From Odoribacter laneus YIT 12061 (lineage in GTDB: Bacteria; Bacteroidota; Bacteroidia; Bacteroidales; Marinifilaceae), in assembly GCF_000243215.1 (NCBI RefSeq), contig NZ_JH594596.1:2626392-2690391 (forward strand): 64,000 bases of DNA, written 5' to 3'. The notes under the pieces were generated by a model. It was not told where the DNA came from. It was given only the letters and a program-made list of their open reading frames with translations, and searched no databases. Below are positions 38,037-46,398 of this stretch, piece after piece. Position 1 is the stretch's first letter; each line of letters starts with the position of its first letter. Made by a program: the position numbers and the translations under genes.

Positions 38037-38510
38037 ATGAAAATAAACAAGACCAATGCGGCCCGATTATTGGATAAAGCTAAAATTTCGTATGAACTGA
38101 TCCCTTACGAAGTGGACGAAAATAACCTGGCAGCTACCCACGTCGCTGAACAACTGAGCGAAGATATTCAATGTGTCTTCAAGACGCTCGTATTAGAGGG
38201 GGATAAAACCGGATATTTTGTATGTGTCATTCCCGGAGATCGGGAAGTAGATTTGAAACGAGCTGCCAAAGCTTCTGCCAATAAAAAAGCCGATCTCATA
38301 CCGATGAAAGAATTACTCTCTGTCACCGGCTACATCCGGGGAGGTTGTTCTCCCATTGGCATGAAGAAAAATTTTCCCACCTTCATTCACTCCAGTTGTT
38401 TGAAATTTCCCCACATCTATATCAGCGCCGGCATACGGGGCTTACAAATCAAGATCTCACCACAACACCTTATCCAATTCACTCGGGCAACTGTAACAGA
38501 ACTAAGCTAA
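38037..38510 (+). CDS. YbaK/EbsC-family aminoacyl-tRNA deacylase
   Basis: A 157-residue single-domain protein of the YbaK/ProX editing family, which hydrolyses mischarged tRNAs, typically Cys-tRNA(Pro). Motifs: AARLLDKAKISYELIPYEV, VFKTLVLEGDKTGYFVCVIPGD, the catalytic-lysine region around LKRAAKASANKKADLI, and GYIRGGCSPIGMKKNFPTFI, the conserved GGxSPxG loop. Length matches E. coli YbaK (159). It sits 290 bp upstream of cysS on the same strand, which suits a role in correcting Cys mischarging, although cysS has its own promoter. Specificity is inferred. Confidence 0.92.
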   Translation: MKINKTNAARLLDKAKISYELIPYEVDENNLAATHVAEQLSEDIQCVFKTLVLEGDKTGYFVCVIPGDREVDLKRAAKASANKKADLIPMKELLSVTGYIRGGCSPIGMKKNFPTFIHSSCLKFPHIYISAGIRGLQIKISPQHLIQFTRATVTELS

Positions 38511-38719
38511 AGTTTTCTCTGCAAACAATAACAAATGAAAAATGTTAAATTAAAAATATAGGAGATCACAAGAGAATATAAATTATAAAAAATTTATCCC
38601 GTCCGAATACAGAAAAAGAAATACTCATCGAATTTAACCAAAAGGTTTCTCCCTTTTTTCGAGATACTTTTATTTATGGTATGAAATTTTTTTATTCAAC
38701 AACAATTTATTTCCGGTCT

Positions 38720-38749
38720 TTTGCTTTTTACTTTTTTTCTCTACCTTTA
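38720..38749 (+). promoter_or_regulatory. Putative cysS promoter
   Basis: TTTG at 38720-38723 and TACCTTTA at 38742-38749, spacing 18 bp, one mismatch from the -7 consensus TAnnTTTG. It leaves a leader of about 45 nt before the cysS start. Confidence 0.5.
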
Positions 38750-38801
38750 CGTTTTCCTTATAAGTAGGTTAACTTAATTTTACAATTACTATTTTAAGAT
38801 C

Positions 38802-40274
38802 ATGGAAAATAAATTGACGATATACAATACGATGTCGCGCCGGAAAGAGGAGTTTAAACCGCTAAATCCGCCTTTTGTAGGACTTTACGTCTGCGGACCG
38901 ACTGTTTACGGAGATGCCCACCTGGGACATGCCCGCCCGGCCATTACCTTCGATGTCCTTTTCCGGTATTTGCAATACCTCGGCTATAAAGTCAGGTATA
39001 TCCGGAATATTACAGATGTCGGTCACTTGACCAACGACAGTGATGACGGTGAAGATAAAATTGAAAAGAAAGCCAAACTGGATCAATTGGAACCGATGGA
39101 AATCGTCCAGTTTTACACCAACCGTTATCATAAAAACATGGAGCAGTTGAATACCTTACCGCCCAGTATAGAACCTCACGCTTCAGGACATATTTTGGAA
39201 CAACAGGCACTGGTGAAAAAAATTTTGGAAAACGGATATGCTTACGAAAGCGATGGGAGTATTTATTTTGATGTAGAAGCTTACAACAAAAAATACCAAT
39301 ACGGAAAACTTTCCGGACGAAAAATAGAAGAACTTTTCGCCAATACCCGGCAATTGGACGGACAAAGCGAAAAACGGAATCCTTATGATTTTGCGCTGTG
39401 GAAAAAGGCTTCTCCGGAACACATTATGCGCTGGCCCTCGCCCTGGAGCGATGGTTTTCCGGGCTGGCATCTGGAATGTTCCTGTATGAGCCAAAAATAC
39501 CTCGGAGATACCTTCGATATCCATGGAGGAGGACTGGATTTGCAGTTTCCCCATCACGAATGTGAGATCGCTCAAAGCACAGCTGCCTATGGGCATGAAG
39601 CCGTCCGCTACTGGATGCACAACAATATGATTACCATCAACGGACAAAAAATGGGAAAATCGCTGGGTAATTTTATCACCCTCGATCAATTATTTTCCGG
39701 ACAAAATGATGTTCTGGAACAAGCTTATTCACCCATGACTGTCCGCTTTTTTATTCTGCAAGCCCACTACAGAAGCCCTCTGGATTTTTCGAATGAAGCC
39801 TTAAAAGCTGCAGAAAAAGGTTACGAACGTCTGATGTCCGCAATAGAAGTGCTCGACCGTCTGAAACCTTCAGACCACAACACAGTGTCTGTGGATGAAT
39901 TGTATGTCAAATGCTTCGAAGCCATGGACGACGATCTGAATACTCCGATTCTTATCTCTCAGCTTTTCGAAGGAGTGCGCATGATCAATTCCATCGCCGC
40001 AGGAAAAGAGCAAATCGATACAGAACAGTTGGACAAACTGAAAAAATTGTATCACGACTTCGTATTTGATATTCTCGGATTAAAAACAGAAGGGGAAACC
40101 GTAGGAAAAGACCATGAAGTACTGGGTAAAGTACTCGACATGGTAATGTCTATCCGTACTGAAGCCAAACAGAAAAAAGACTGGGCGACTTCCGACAAAA
40201 TACGGGATGAACTGAAAGCTGCCGGTGTGCAAGTAAAAGACACCAAAGAAGGTTACGAATGGAATATAGAATAA
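38802..40274 (+). CDS. cysS: Cysteinyl-tRNA synthetase
   Basis: Class I synthetase charging tRNA(Cys) (EC 6.1.1.16). 490 residues, standard length. Signatures: [20 protein letters not shown] (HIGH motif as HLGH, with the first zinc Cys), [20 protein letters not shown] and [12 protein letters not shown] (zinc Cys/His ligands), [14 protein letters not shown] (KMSKS as KMGKS) and the C-terminal anticodon-binding DALR-type region ending in [20 protein letters not shown]. It may be co-transcribed with the glutaminyl cyclotransferase gene that follows after 81 bp. Confidence 0.97.
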   Translation: MENKLTIYNTMSRRKEEFKPLNPPFVGLYVCGPTVYGDAHLGHARPAITFDVLFRYLQYLGYKVRYIRNITDVGHLTNDSDDGEDKIEKKAKLDQLEPMEIVQFYTNRYHKNMEQLNTLPPSIEPHASGHILEQQALVKKILENGYAYESDGSIYFDVEAYNKKYQYGKLSGRKIEELFANTRQLDGQSEKRNPYDFALWKKASPEHIMRWPSPWSDGFPGWHLECSCMSQKYLGDTFDIHGGGLDLQFPHHECEIAQSTAAYGHEAVRYWMHNNMITINGQKMGKSLGNFITLDQLFSGQNDVLEQAYSPMTVRFFILQAHYRSPLDFSNEALKAAEKGYERLMSAIEVLDRLKPSDHNTVSVDELYVKCFEAMDDDLNTPILISQLFEGVRMINSIAAGKEQIDTEQLDKLKKLYHDFVFDILGLKTEGETVGKDHEVLGKVLDMVMSIRTEAKQKKDWATSDKIRDELKAAGVQVKDTKEGYEWNIE

Positions 40275-40355
40275 AAGAAAAGGATTTGTCAACAATGTAC
40301 CTTCAGGAAAAGTACTTGGAAGCATTTCCTTTTTAATTCATTTTATTTTTTATAT

Positions 40356-41450
40356 ATGCCCTATTTATACCTAATCCTTATTCTCCTTTTCTGGTCGTGT
40401 AAAGGAGAAAAAAAAATAGAAAACAATATAGAGAAAAGTACCGCTACTTCTTCCAAAGAAGAAGTGAAATATGTCAACAGCATCCGTATTCTTTCTCCGG
40501 AAAAGAATGCTTTACTCTCTTATAACGATCTTATCGATATTGAATTCTCTGTCAAAGAAAAATTTTCGGTTGATTCTATCCAGATTTTTTGGGAAGGGAA
40601 AAAAATTGCCTCTCAAAAAGACTGTAAATCTTATTCCTTCCGGCTCCCTTCAGGAAAAACGGGAAAACAAACTCTTAAAGTCATCGCTTTCCATCCGGAT
40701 AATAAAAAAGGAGTAGGCAGTGTAAGTATTGTGCTGAAGCCGGATTCCGCTCCTCAAAAATATAACTACGAAGTCGTAAAAACTTATTCTCACGATCCCA
40801 AAGCTTACACCCAAGGACTAGTATATCAAGACAACTTTATGTACGAAAGTACGGGACAATACGGCGAATCAGGCATCAGAAAATACGATATGAAAGATGG
40901 AAAAGTACTCTCTGTATTAAACATCGATAGTAAACTTTTCGGAGAAGGGATCACAATCTATAAAGACAAAATTTATCAGTTGACTTGGACTTCCGGACAA
41001 GGTTTTATATACGACTTAAAAACCTTCAGTCTGGAATCTACTTTTCGCTATAACACTCAGGGATGGGGAATTACAACCCAAGACGATCAGTTGATCATGA
41101 GCGACGGGAGTCATAAGTTATACCATATAGCTCCTTCTTCTTTCGGTATTATTCAAGAAACAGAAGTATATGATCACAACGGTCCCGTTAAAAATCTCAA
41201 CGAATTGGAATATATTGATGGCTTGGTGTGGGCTAATGTCTGGATGAGCGACCGAATTGTCATGATAGACCCGGAAACAGGGGAAGTAAAAGGAGAAATC
41301 GACTTGACGAATTTACTACCTGCCTCCGATCAGCGGCAATTGGATGATAGCGATGATGTTTTAAATGGGATTGCCTGGAATCCGGAAAAAAGGACGGTTT
41401 ATCTGACAGGAAAACGCTGGCCTAAACTCTTTGAAATAAAAATAAAATAA
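40356..41450 (+). CDS. Glutaminyl-peptide cyclotransferase-type lipoprotein
   Basis: A 364-residue lipoprotein: signal MPYLYLILILLFWSC, with the acylated Cys at residue 15. Residues about 35-120 look like a beta-sandwich. Residues 130-364 form the five-bladed propeller of plant/bacterial-type glutamine cyclotransferases (PF05096): HDPKAYTQGLVYQDNFMYES, GQYGESGIRKYDMKDGK, LFGEGITIYKDKIYQLTW, NELEYIDGLVWANVWMSD and LNGIAWNPEKRTVYLTGKRW. The catalytic Glu sits in the FGEG/NELEY segments. It forms N-terminal pyroglutamate on exported peptides or proteins, probably in the periplasm. Confidence 0.9.
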   Translation: MPYLYLILILLFWSCKGEKKIENNIEKSTATSSKEEVKYVNSIRILSPEKNALLSYNDLIDIEFSVKEKFSVDSIQIFWEGKKIASQKDCKSYSFRLPSGKTGKQTLKVIAFHPDNKKGVGSVSIVLKPDSAPQKYNYEVVKTYSHDPKAYTQGLVYQDNFMYESTGQYGESGIRKYDMKDGKVLSVLNIDSKLFGEGITIYKDKIYQLTWTSGQGFIYDLKTFSLESTFRYNTQGWGITTQDDQLIMSDGSHKLYHIAPSSFGIIQETEVYDHNGPVKNLNELEYIDGLVWANVWMSDRIVMIDPETGEVKGEIDLTNLLPASDQRQLDDSDDVLNGIAWNPEKRTVYLTGKRWPKLFEIKIK

Positions 41451-41490
41451 TCGAATCGTTTTTTCCAAAACGACCGGAATTTTAAAATAG

Positions 41491-42165
41491 ATGATTATGG
41501 CGGATGTAAAAATTGAAGAATCCTGGAAAGAATTATTGAAAGATGAGTTTGACAAACCGTATTTCGAACAACTCATTGCTTTCGTCAAAGATGAATACAA
41601 ACATTTCCGGATTTACCCCCCGGGAAATTTGATATTCAATGCTTTTAACCATTGTCCCGTAGACAAAACGAAAGTAGTCATCTTAGGACAAGATCCTTAT
41701 CACGGTCCCGGACAAGCCCACGGACTCTGTTTTTCTGTCCCGGAAGGGATCGAACAACCCCCTTCTCTACAAAATATCTTTAAAGAAATCCACGACGATT
41801 TAGGTACTCCCATTCCCAAATCCGGCAATCTGGAACGCTGGGCCGATCAAGGAGTATTATTACTCAACGCTACCCTTACAGTGAGGGCCCATTGTGCAGG
41901 CTCCCACCAAAACAAAGGCTGGGAAACATTTACTGATGCGGTCATACAGCGTCTGACAGAAAAGAAAAGTAATCTGGTATTTTTATTATGGGGAGCTTAT
42001 GCCCAAAGGAAAGGAGCTTATATCGATACTCAAAAAAATCTGGTACTGAAAAGCGTACATCCCTCCCCCCTCTCTGCAAACCGGGGCGGTTGGTTCGGAA
42101 ATCACCAATTCAGCAAAACAAACCAATATTTAAAAGAACAAGGAATGCAAGAGATCTCTTGGTAA
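41491..42165 (+). CDS. ung: Uracil-DNA glycosylase
   Basis: Family 1 uracil-DNA glycosylase that removes uracil from DNA and starts base-excision repair (EC 3.2.2.27). 224 residues. Motifs: VVILGQDPYHGPGQAHGLCF (water-activating Asp), PPSLQNIFKEI, LLLNATLTVRAH, WGAYAQRKGA and HPSPLSANRGGWFGNHQFS (catalytic His, DNA intercalation loop). A second Met two codons downstream (41497) is an equally possible start. The gene lies between the cyclotransferase and the aldolase without clear operon logic. Confidence 0.97.
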   Translation: MIMADVKIEESWKELLKDEFDKPYFEQLIAFVKDEYKHFRIYPPGNLIFNAFNHCPVDKTKVVILGQDPYHGPGQAHGLCFSVPEGIEQPPSLQNIFKEIHDDLGTPIPKSGNLERWADQGVLLLNATLTVRAHCAGSHQNKGWETFTDAVIQRLTEKKSNLVFLLWGAYAQRKGAYIDTQKNLVLKSVHPSPLSANRGGWFGNHQFSKTNQYLKEQGMQEISW

Positions 42166-42244
42166 AAAAGTATTAATAATTAACAACTTAACAATAGAAA
42201 AGTTCCTTTTAAGAGCATCTTTTTTATTTTTCTCTTTTTACTGT

Positions 42245-42252
42245 TATCTTTG
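42245..42252 (+). promoter_or_regulatory. Promoter -7 box for fba
   Basis: TATCTTTG, a full match to TAnnTTTG, with a T-rich -33 region. It lies 33 bp before the aldolase start codon. Confidence 0.65.
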
Positions 42253-42284
42253 ATGCTCATTCTGTTAATCTTAAAATATATATT

Positions 42285-43280
42285 ATGGTAAATTACAAAG
42301 ATCTAGGGCTGGTAAACAGCCGTGAGATGTTCAAAAAAGCAATGGAAGGCAAATATGCAATTGCTGCATTCAATTTTAACAATATGGAGCAAATGCAAGC
42401 CATCATATCTGCTGCTGTTGAATGTAAATCACCGGTTATTCTTCAAGTATCCAGTGGTGCACGTAAATACGCCAACCAGACTATTCTTCGTTACATGGCC
42501 CAAGGAGCCGTGGAATATGCAAAAGAACTGGGACTAAATATTCCGATTGTACTTCATCTTGACCACGGAGACAGCTTTGAACTTTGCAAAAGTTGCATTG
42601 ATATGGGCTTCTCTTCCGTTATGATTGACGGTTCGCATCTTTCTTACGATGAAAATGTAGCCTTAACTCGTAAAGTCGTGGACTATGCCCATCAATTTGA
42701 CGTAACCGTAGAAGGCGAACTGGGAGTATTAGCTGGCGTAGAAGACGAAGTTTCCGCCGAACATCACACCTATACCCGCCCGGAAGAAGTAGAGGATTTC
42801 GTAAGCAAAACCGGAGTAGATTCTCTGGCTATTTCTATCGGAACTTCTCACGGAGCAAATAAATTTAAACCGGAACAGTGCACTCGCAATGCCGACGGGG
42901 TTTTAGTTCCTCCTCCCTTGCGTTTTGACATTCTGAAAGAAATTGAAAAACGGATTCCGGGTTTTCCGATCGTATTACACGGTTCTTCGTCCGTACCTCA
43001 GGACAAGGTAGCAATTATCAATAAATACGGAGGCGCTTTAAAAGACGCAATCGGTATTCCGGAAGACCAATTGCGCGAAGCAGCTAAATCTGCTGTATGT
43101 AAAATCAACATCGATTCAGACGGCCGTTTGGCTATGACAGCTGCCATTCGCGAAGTATTCGCTTTAAAACCGGCAGAATTCGATCCGAGAAAATACCTTG
43201 GCCCGGCCCGGGATTCTTTGAAAGAGCTATACAAACACAAGCTGGTTAATGTATTAGGCAGTGCCAATACCGTAAAATAA
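42285..43280 (+). CDS. fba: Fructose-bisphosphate aldolase, class II
   Basis: Zinc-dependent aldolase of glycolysis/gluconeogenesis (EC 4.1.2.13). 331 residues. Signatures: YAIAAFNFNNMEQMQAIISA, PIVLHLDHGDSFELCKSCID (first zinc His and catalytic Asp), VEGELGVLAGVEDEVSAEHH, SLAISIGTSHGANKF (second zinc His), GFPIVLHGSSSVPQD (third zinc His) and CKINIDSDGRLAMTAAIRE. It has its own promoter and a bidirectional terminator, so it is a single-gene unit. Acts in the cytoplasm. Confidence 0.96.
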   Translation: MVNYKDLGLVNSREMFKKAMEGKYAIAAFNFNNMEQMQAIISAAVECKSPVILQVSSGARKYANQTILRYMAQGAVEYAKELGLNIPIVLHLDHGDSFELCKSCIDMGFSSVMIDGSHLSYDENVALTRKVVDYAHQFDVTVEGELGVLAGVEDEVSAEHHTYTRPEEVEDFVSKTGVDSLAISIGTSHGANKFKPEQCTRNADGVLVPPPLRFDILKEIEKRIPGFPIVLHGSSSVPQDKVAIINKYGGALKDAIGIPEDQLREAAKSAVCKINIDSDGRLAMTAAIREVFALKPAEFDPRKYLGPARDSLKELYKHKLVNVLGSANTVK

Positions 43281-43283
43281 AAC

Positions 43284-43317
43284 AAAAGACCGCCTCTTAC
43301 CGGAAGCGGTCTTTTTT
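43284..43317 (+). terminator. Bidirectional Rho-independent terminator between fba and the sulfatase gene
   Basis: 10-bp stem AAAAGACCGC (43284-43293) with GCGGTCTTTT (43306-43315), followed by TT. The A tract on the other side would serve the convergent sulfatase gene. Confidence 0.9.
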
Positions 43318-43321
43318 ATCT

Positions 43322-44794
43322 TTACTTTTCCATAACACTTTCCCCCGTCTTCATTTTCCACTCCTCTTCAAGCAAAGGCCAATCCGGATTATACGTATGC
43401 GCTTCTTCCATCAGATTTTTGAGTTCTTTCACTTTTGACGGTTCTGAAGGGAATAGATTCTGCTGCTCCGCAGGGTCAACAGCCAGATTATACAACTCAT
43501 ATGTGGAAGCCCCTCCTTTAGAAGCATTCAGACGAATCAATTTCCAATCCCCTTTTCGTACCGCCTGTCGGCCCCCCAATTCCTGAAATTCAAAATAGAA
43601 ATAATCGTGCTTTTTCTGTTCTCCTTTTCCCGTGAGTAAAGGCACTAAACTAATTCCATCCGTCGTTCCGGCTTCACTACCTGTCAAAGCTGCAAAAGTG
43701 GGCATCATATCCCAGAAAGAACACATAAAATCCGTTTCTCCCCCTTGCACAATTCCCGGCCATACAACAATAAACGGAACCCGAATTCCTCCTTCGTACA
43801 CATCCCGTTTGTATCCCCGAAAACCTCCGTTACTATTAAAAAAATCCGGATCAGCTCCCCCTTCTTTATGCGGACCATTATCACTCGTGAAAACGAGAAT
43901 CGTATTCTCATAAAGTCCCAATTCCTTTAACTTAGCTACCACTTGCCCAACATATACATCCAAACGATAAATCATAGCCGCAAAAGTAGCATGCGGTTCC
44001 GGCTGGGAACAATATCCACCCTTTCGGAACATTTTACACCCTGCATCACATCCCTTAAACGGTTTTTCCGGATAAAGTCCCCTGAACTTCTGTATGATAC
44101 TATCTTCGGGCACAATTAATTCCGCATGAGGAATCACATAAGGCAAGAATAAAAAAAACGGCTTGTCTTTATTCTTTTCGATAAACTCTAATCCCTTTTT
44201 ATGAATGGTATCTTGTGTATAGACGCCATATCCTCCGTTGTAATTCCCGGTCAACTCGATCCTCCGGTCGTTTTCCCACAAATGATCGGCATAATAATTA
44301 TGAGCCAACAACTGACAATTATAGCCAAAAAAATCATCTATTCCCTGCTTATTCGGATCACCCTCCGAACCCGGAGAACCCAATCCCCATTTTCCAAATG
44401 CTCCTGTCACATAACCGGCATCCTTGAATACCTTGAAAATAGAAGCCATACCTTCCGGCAAAGCAGCTTGCCCCTCCGGCTCTACCTCCTTATTACCCCG
44501 GATGGGAGCATGTCCGGAATGTAAACCGGATATCAGACAAGCCCGCGAAGGAGCACTGACCGTCGTCCCGGAATAGCATTGGGTAAATCTCAAGCCCTCC
44601 TGTGCCAAACGATCGATATTAGGCGTATTAAACTTCTGCTGCCCATAACAACTGATATCCCCATACCCCAAATCATCAGCAATAATAAAAACGATATTAG
44701 GAGTCCGTTCGGAGGATGGTTCCGCAGCCGAAACCAAAGCCGAAACTCCGCAAACCCCGTAAGTCAAAGCAGGAAGAACAAAATTTTTATTCAT
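43322..44794 (-). CDS. Exported sulfatase, Ser-type (S1 family)
   Basis: A 490-residue arylsulfatase-like enzyme with signal peptide. It cleaves sulfate esters, in gut Bacteroidetes usually from host or dietary glycans. Motifs: PNIVFIIADDLGYGDISCYG (metal Asp pair), GTTVSAPSRACLISGLHSGH, a sulfatase signature of form S-x-P-S-R-(4)-G with Ser at the position converted to formylglycine, GAFGKWGLG, and TSDNGPHKEGGADPDF. A Ser rather than Cys here means maturation needs an anaerobic (radical-SAM) sulfatase-maturating enzyme, not encoded in this window. It is followed on the same strand (upstream) by a BPL_N lipoprotein. Substrate unknown. Confidence 0.93.
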   Translation of the reverse strand: MNKNFVLPALTYGVCGVSALVSAAEPSSERTPNIVFIIADDLGYGDISCYGQQKFNTPNIDRLAQEGLRFTQCYSGTTVSAPSRACLISGLHSGHAPIRGNKEVEPEGQAALPEGMASIFKVFKDAGYVTGAFGKWGLGSPGSEGDPNKQGIDDFFGYNCQLLAHNYYADHLWENDRRIELTGNYNGGYGVYTQDTIHKKGLEFIEKNKDKPFFLFLPYVIPHAELIVPEDSIIQKFRGLYPEKPFKGCDAGCKMFRKGGYCSQPEPHATFAAMIYRLDVYVGQVVAKLKELGLYENTILVFTSDNGPHKEGGADPDFFNSNGGFRGYKRDVYEGGIRVPFIVVWPGIVQGGETDFMCSFWDMMPTFAALTGSEAGTTDGISLVPLLTGKGEQKKHDYFYFEFQELGGRQAVRKGDWKLIRLNASKGGASTYELYNLAVDPAEQQNLFPSEPSKVKELKNLMEEAHTYNPDWPLLEEEWKMKTGESVMEK

Positions 44795-44862
44795 AACTCA
44801 ATTTTTATCCATAATATAAATGATCCTTAACAAGCGTCTTAACAGGCAAAAATCTACCTATT

Positions 44863-46005
44863 CTATGGTAACAATACTTCCAATCTGTCCAGTTGTTCTT
44901 TCATCCCGGAACGAATAGACATATCCCGCTCGGTGATATAAGCTGCCCGCAAATCTGGCAGAAAAATAATAGCGTCCAGATTTGCTATATACTTCGCAGC
45001 CCGTAAACGTACTAGTGGTGAAACATCATAGAGTAATCCCTGTACCCAACGTTTAGCATCCCAGGAATAATGAGACTCCAGCCAATCCAAAGCTGCAATT
45101 TTTTCATCGTCAGACCCGTATAATAAAACTTGAAAAAAAGCGGATTCCTGTTGTAAATCTTCAACACTCATTAACAATTCCTGCCGGTAGATTTCCGGTC
45201 GTACAACCTCCTTTTTATAAGCAACAAAAGGTTTATTTAACGTCCAACGCACCATACGAGGGATCATCCACATCATGCCTGGTGTAGCTTCAGGATGAGC
45301 AATCGAACTGAATACCCGCCCTTTTCCATATAAATTAGCGATAAAAAAAGGTTTGTTATTCGTCATATTCGCCGGAGCTCCCCCTTCTTCTTTGACATCA
45401 CTCTGCATAAGGGCCAATACGGTATTTTGTAAGGTATCAAAAGGATTTTTCACAAAAACCGGTCCCTCATAATACATGACATAGCAAGTATCAAAGGAAG
45501 AAAGCTCCGGAAAAATGTCTTTTCCCTCCTCCAAAATCGTAAATTTAACCAAGCCGTGCCCCCGGTTGTCATGTTCTATATCGATTGCCTGTTCCCCGTT
45601 CAACCTCATACACGCATAAGCGGGAGTGTTAGAAAACAAATAAGCTCCGGCACAAATGCCAACAGCTCCTTTTCCCTCTGCCACAAATTTTTCGATCCGC
45701 AAGCGGTTTTCCGCTCCCAGATTTAAAAATTGCCGGCTTCCTCCTCCTCCGGGAATTACAATAGCCTCCAGAGAATCGAGTATGCCACAGGCAATATCGG
45801 ACGAGGTAATTACCCGCACTTCCATCTGCGGATCGATCCGCAGCGCCGCAACAGTTTCCCAAATACACGTCTGAGCTCCTCCATGCCCCTCAAATACCCC
45901 TACCGCAATCTTTTCGGAAGCGGGAAAAACATTTTGACGATCAGCTGAAGGGGAACATCCCCAAATCCCCCAAAGACAGAAAAACAGTAAAAATTTGCGT
46001 TTCAT
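44863..46005 (-). CDS. Lipoprotein with BPL_N glutamine-amidotransferase-like domain and HEAT-like tail
   Basis: A 380-residue lipoprotein: signal ending WGIWGC, acyl Cys at residue 17. Residues about 30-260 are a class I amidotransferase-like (DJ-1/PfpI fold) BPL_N domain (PF09825): KIAVGVFEGHGGAQ, IVIPGGGGSRQF and VGICAGAYLFSNT with the Cys of the nucleophile elbow, and SIAHPEATPGMMW. The C terminus has short helical repeats (EKIAALDWLESHY, SPLVRLRAAKYIA) like HEAT repeats. Proteins of this group are exported and of unknown function; the name comes from similarity to part of biotin-protein ligase and does not imply that activity. It may be co-transcribed with the sulfatase gene (68-bp gap). 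Confidence 0.8.
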   Translation of the reverse strand: MKRKFLLFFCLWGIWGCSPSADRQNVFPASEKIAVGVFEGHGGAQTCIWETVAALRIDPQMEVRVITSSDIACGILDSLEAIVIPGGGGSRQFLNLGAENRLRIEKFVAEGKGAVGICAGAYLFSNTPAYACMRLNGEQAIDIEHDNRGHGLVKFTILEEGKDIFPELSSFDTCYVMYYEGPVFVKNPFDTLQNTVLALMQSDVKEEGGAPANMTNNKPFFIANLYGKGRVFSSIAHPEATPGMMWMIPRMVRWTLNKPFVAYKKEVVRPEIYRQELLMSVEDLQQESAFFQVLLYGSDDEKIAALDWLESHYSWDAKRWVQGLLYDVSPLVRLRAAKYIANLDAIIFLPDLRAAYITERDMSIRSGMKEQLDRLEVLLP

Positions 46006-46367
46006 GATCCTACACGGTTGTCATTCCAAAAATAGAAAACGTCCGCAAACCTAAACGCAAAGCGGAACGCCAATTTTAAATAATAAGATCCGTTAAGCTG
46101 ATACGAAAATAGAAAACAGATCTATACTACTCTTTATTATGGAAGAATTGACAATAATTTAACCTTTTATGTAACAAATGTAATAAACTTTATGAAATCT
46201 TCCTATGTCTTAGTACTTTTAAGAATATAAATGAAAAGAGTAATATTATATTTCGTATGCCTATGAATTCTGCTAGAACAACAACATTTCTACCTCTTTC
46301 TCAAACCTTTGTGTGAATTAATTCCTCATTTACAAACTAAATTATTCTTTTTCTCCTGTTTTTATAC
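46006..46367. other. 362-bp divergent intergenic region
   Basis: Separates the BPL_N lipoprotein gene from typA. I see AT-rich promoter-type DNA only. Confidence 0.5.
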
Positions 46368-46375
46368 TAACTTTG
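46368..46375 (+). promoter_or_regulatory. Promoter -7 box for typA
   Basis: TAACTTTG, a full match to TAnnTTTG, 23 bp before the typA start codon; the -33 region is only T-rich. Confidence 0.6.
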
Positions 46376-46398
46376 CGCCCTAATTTTATAATCACAAA

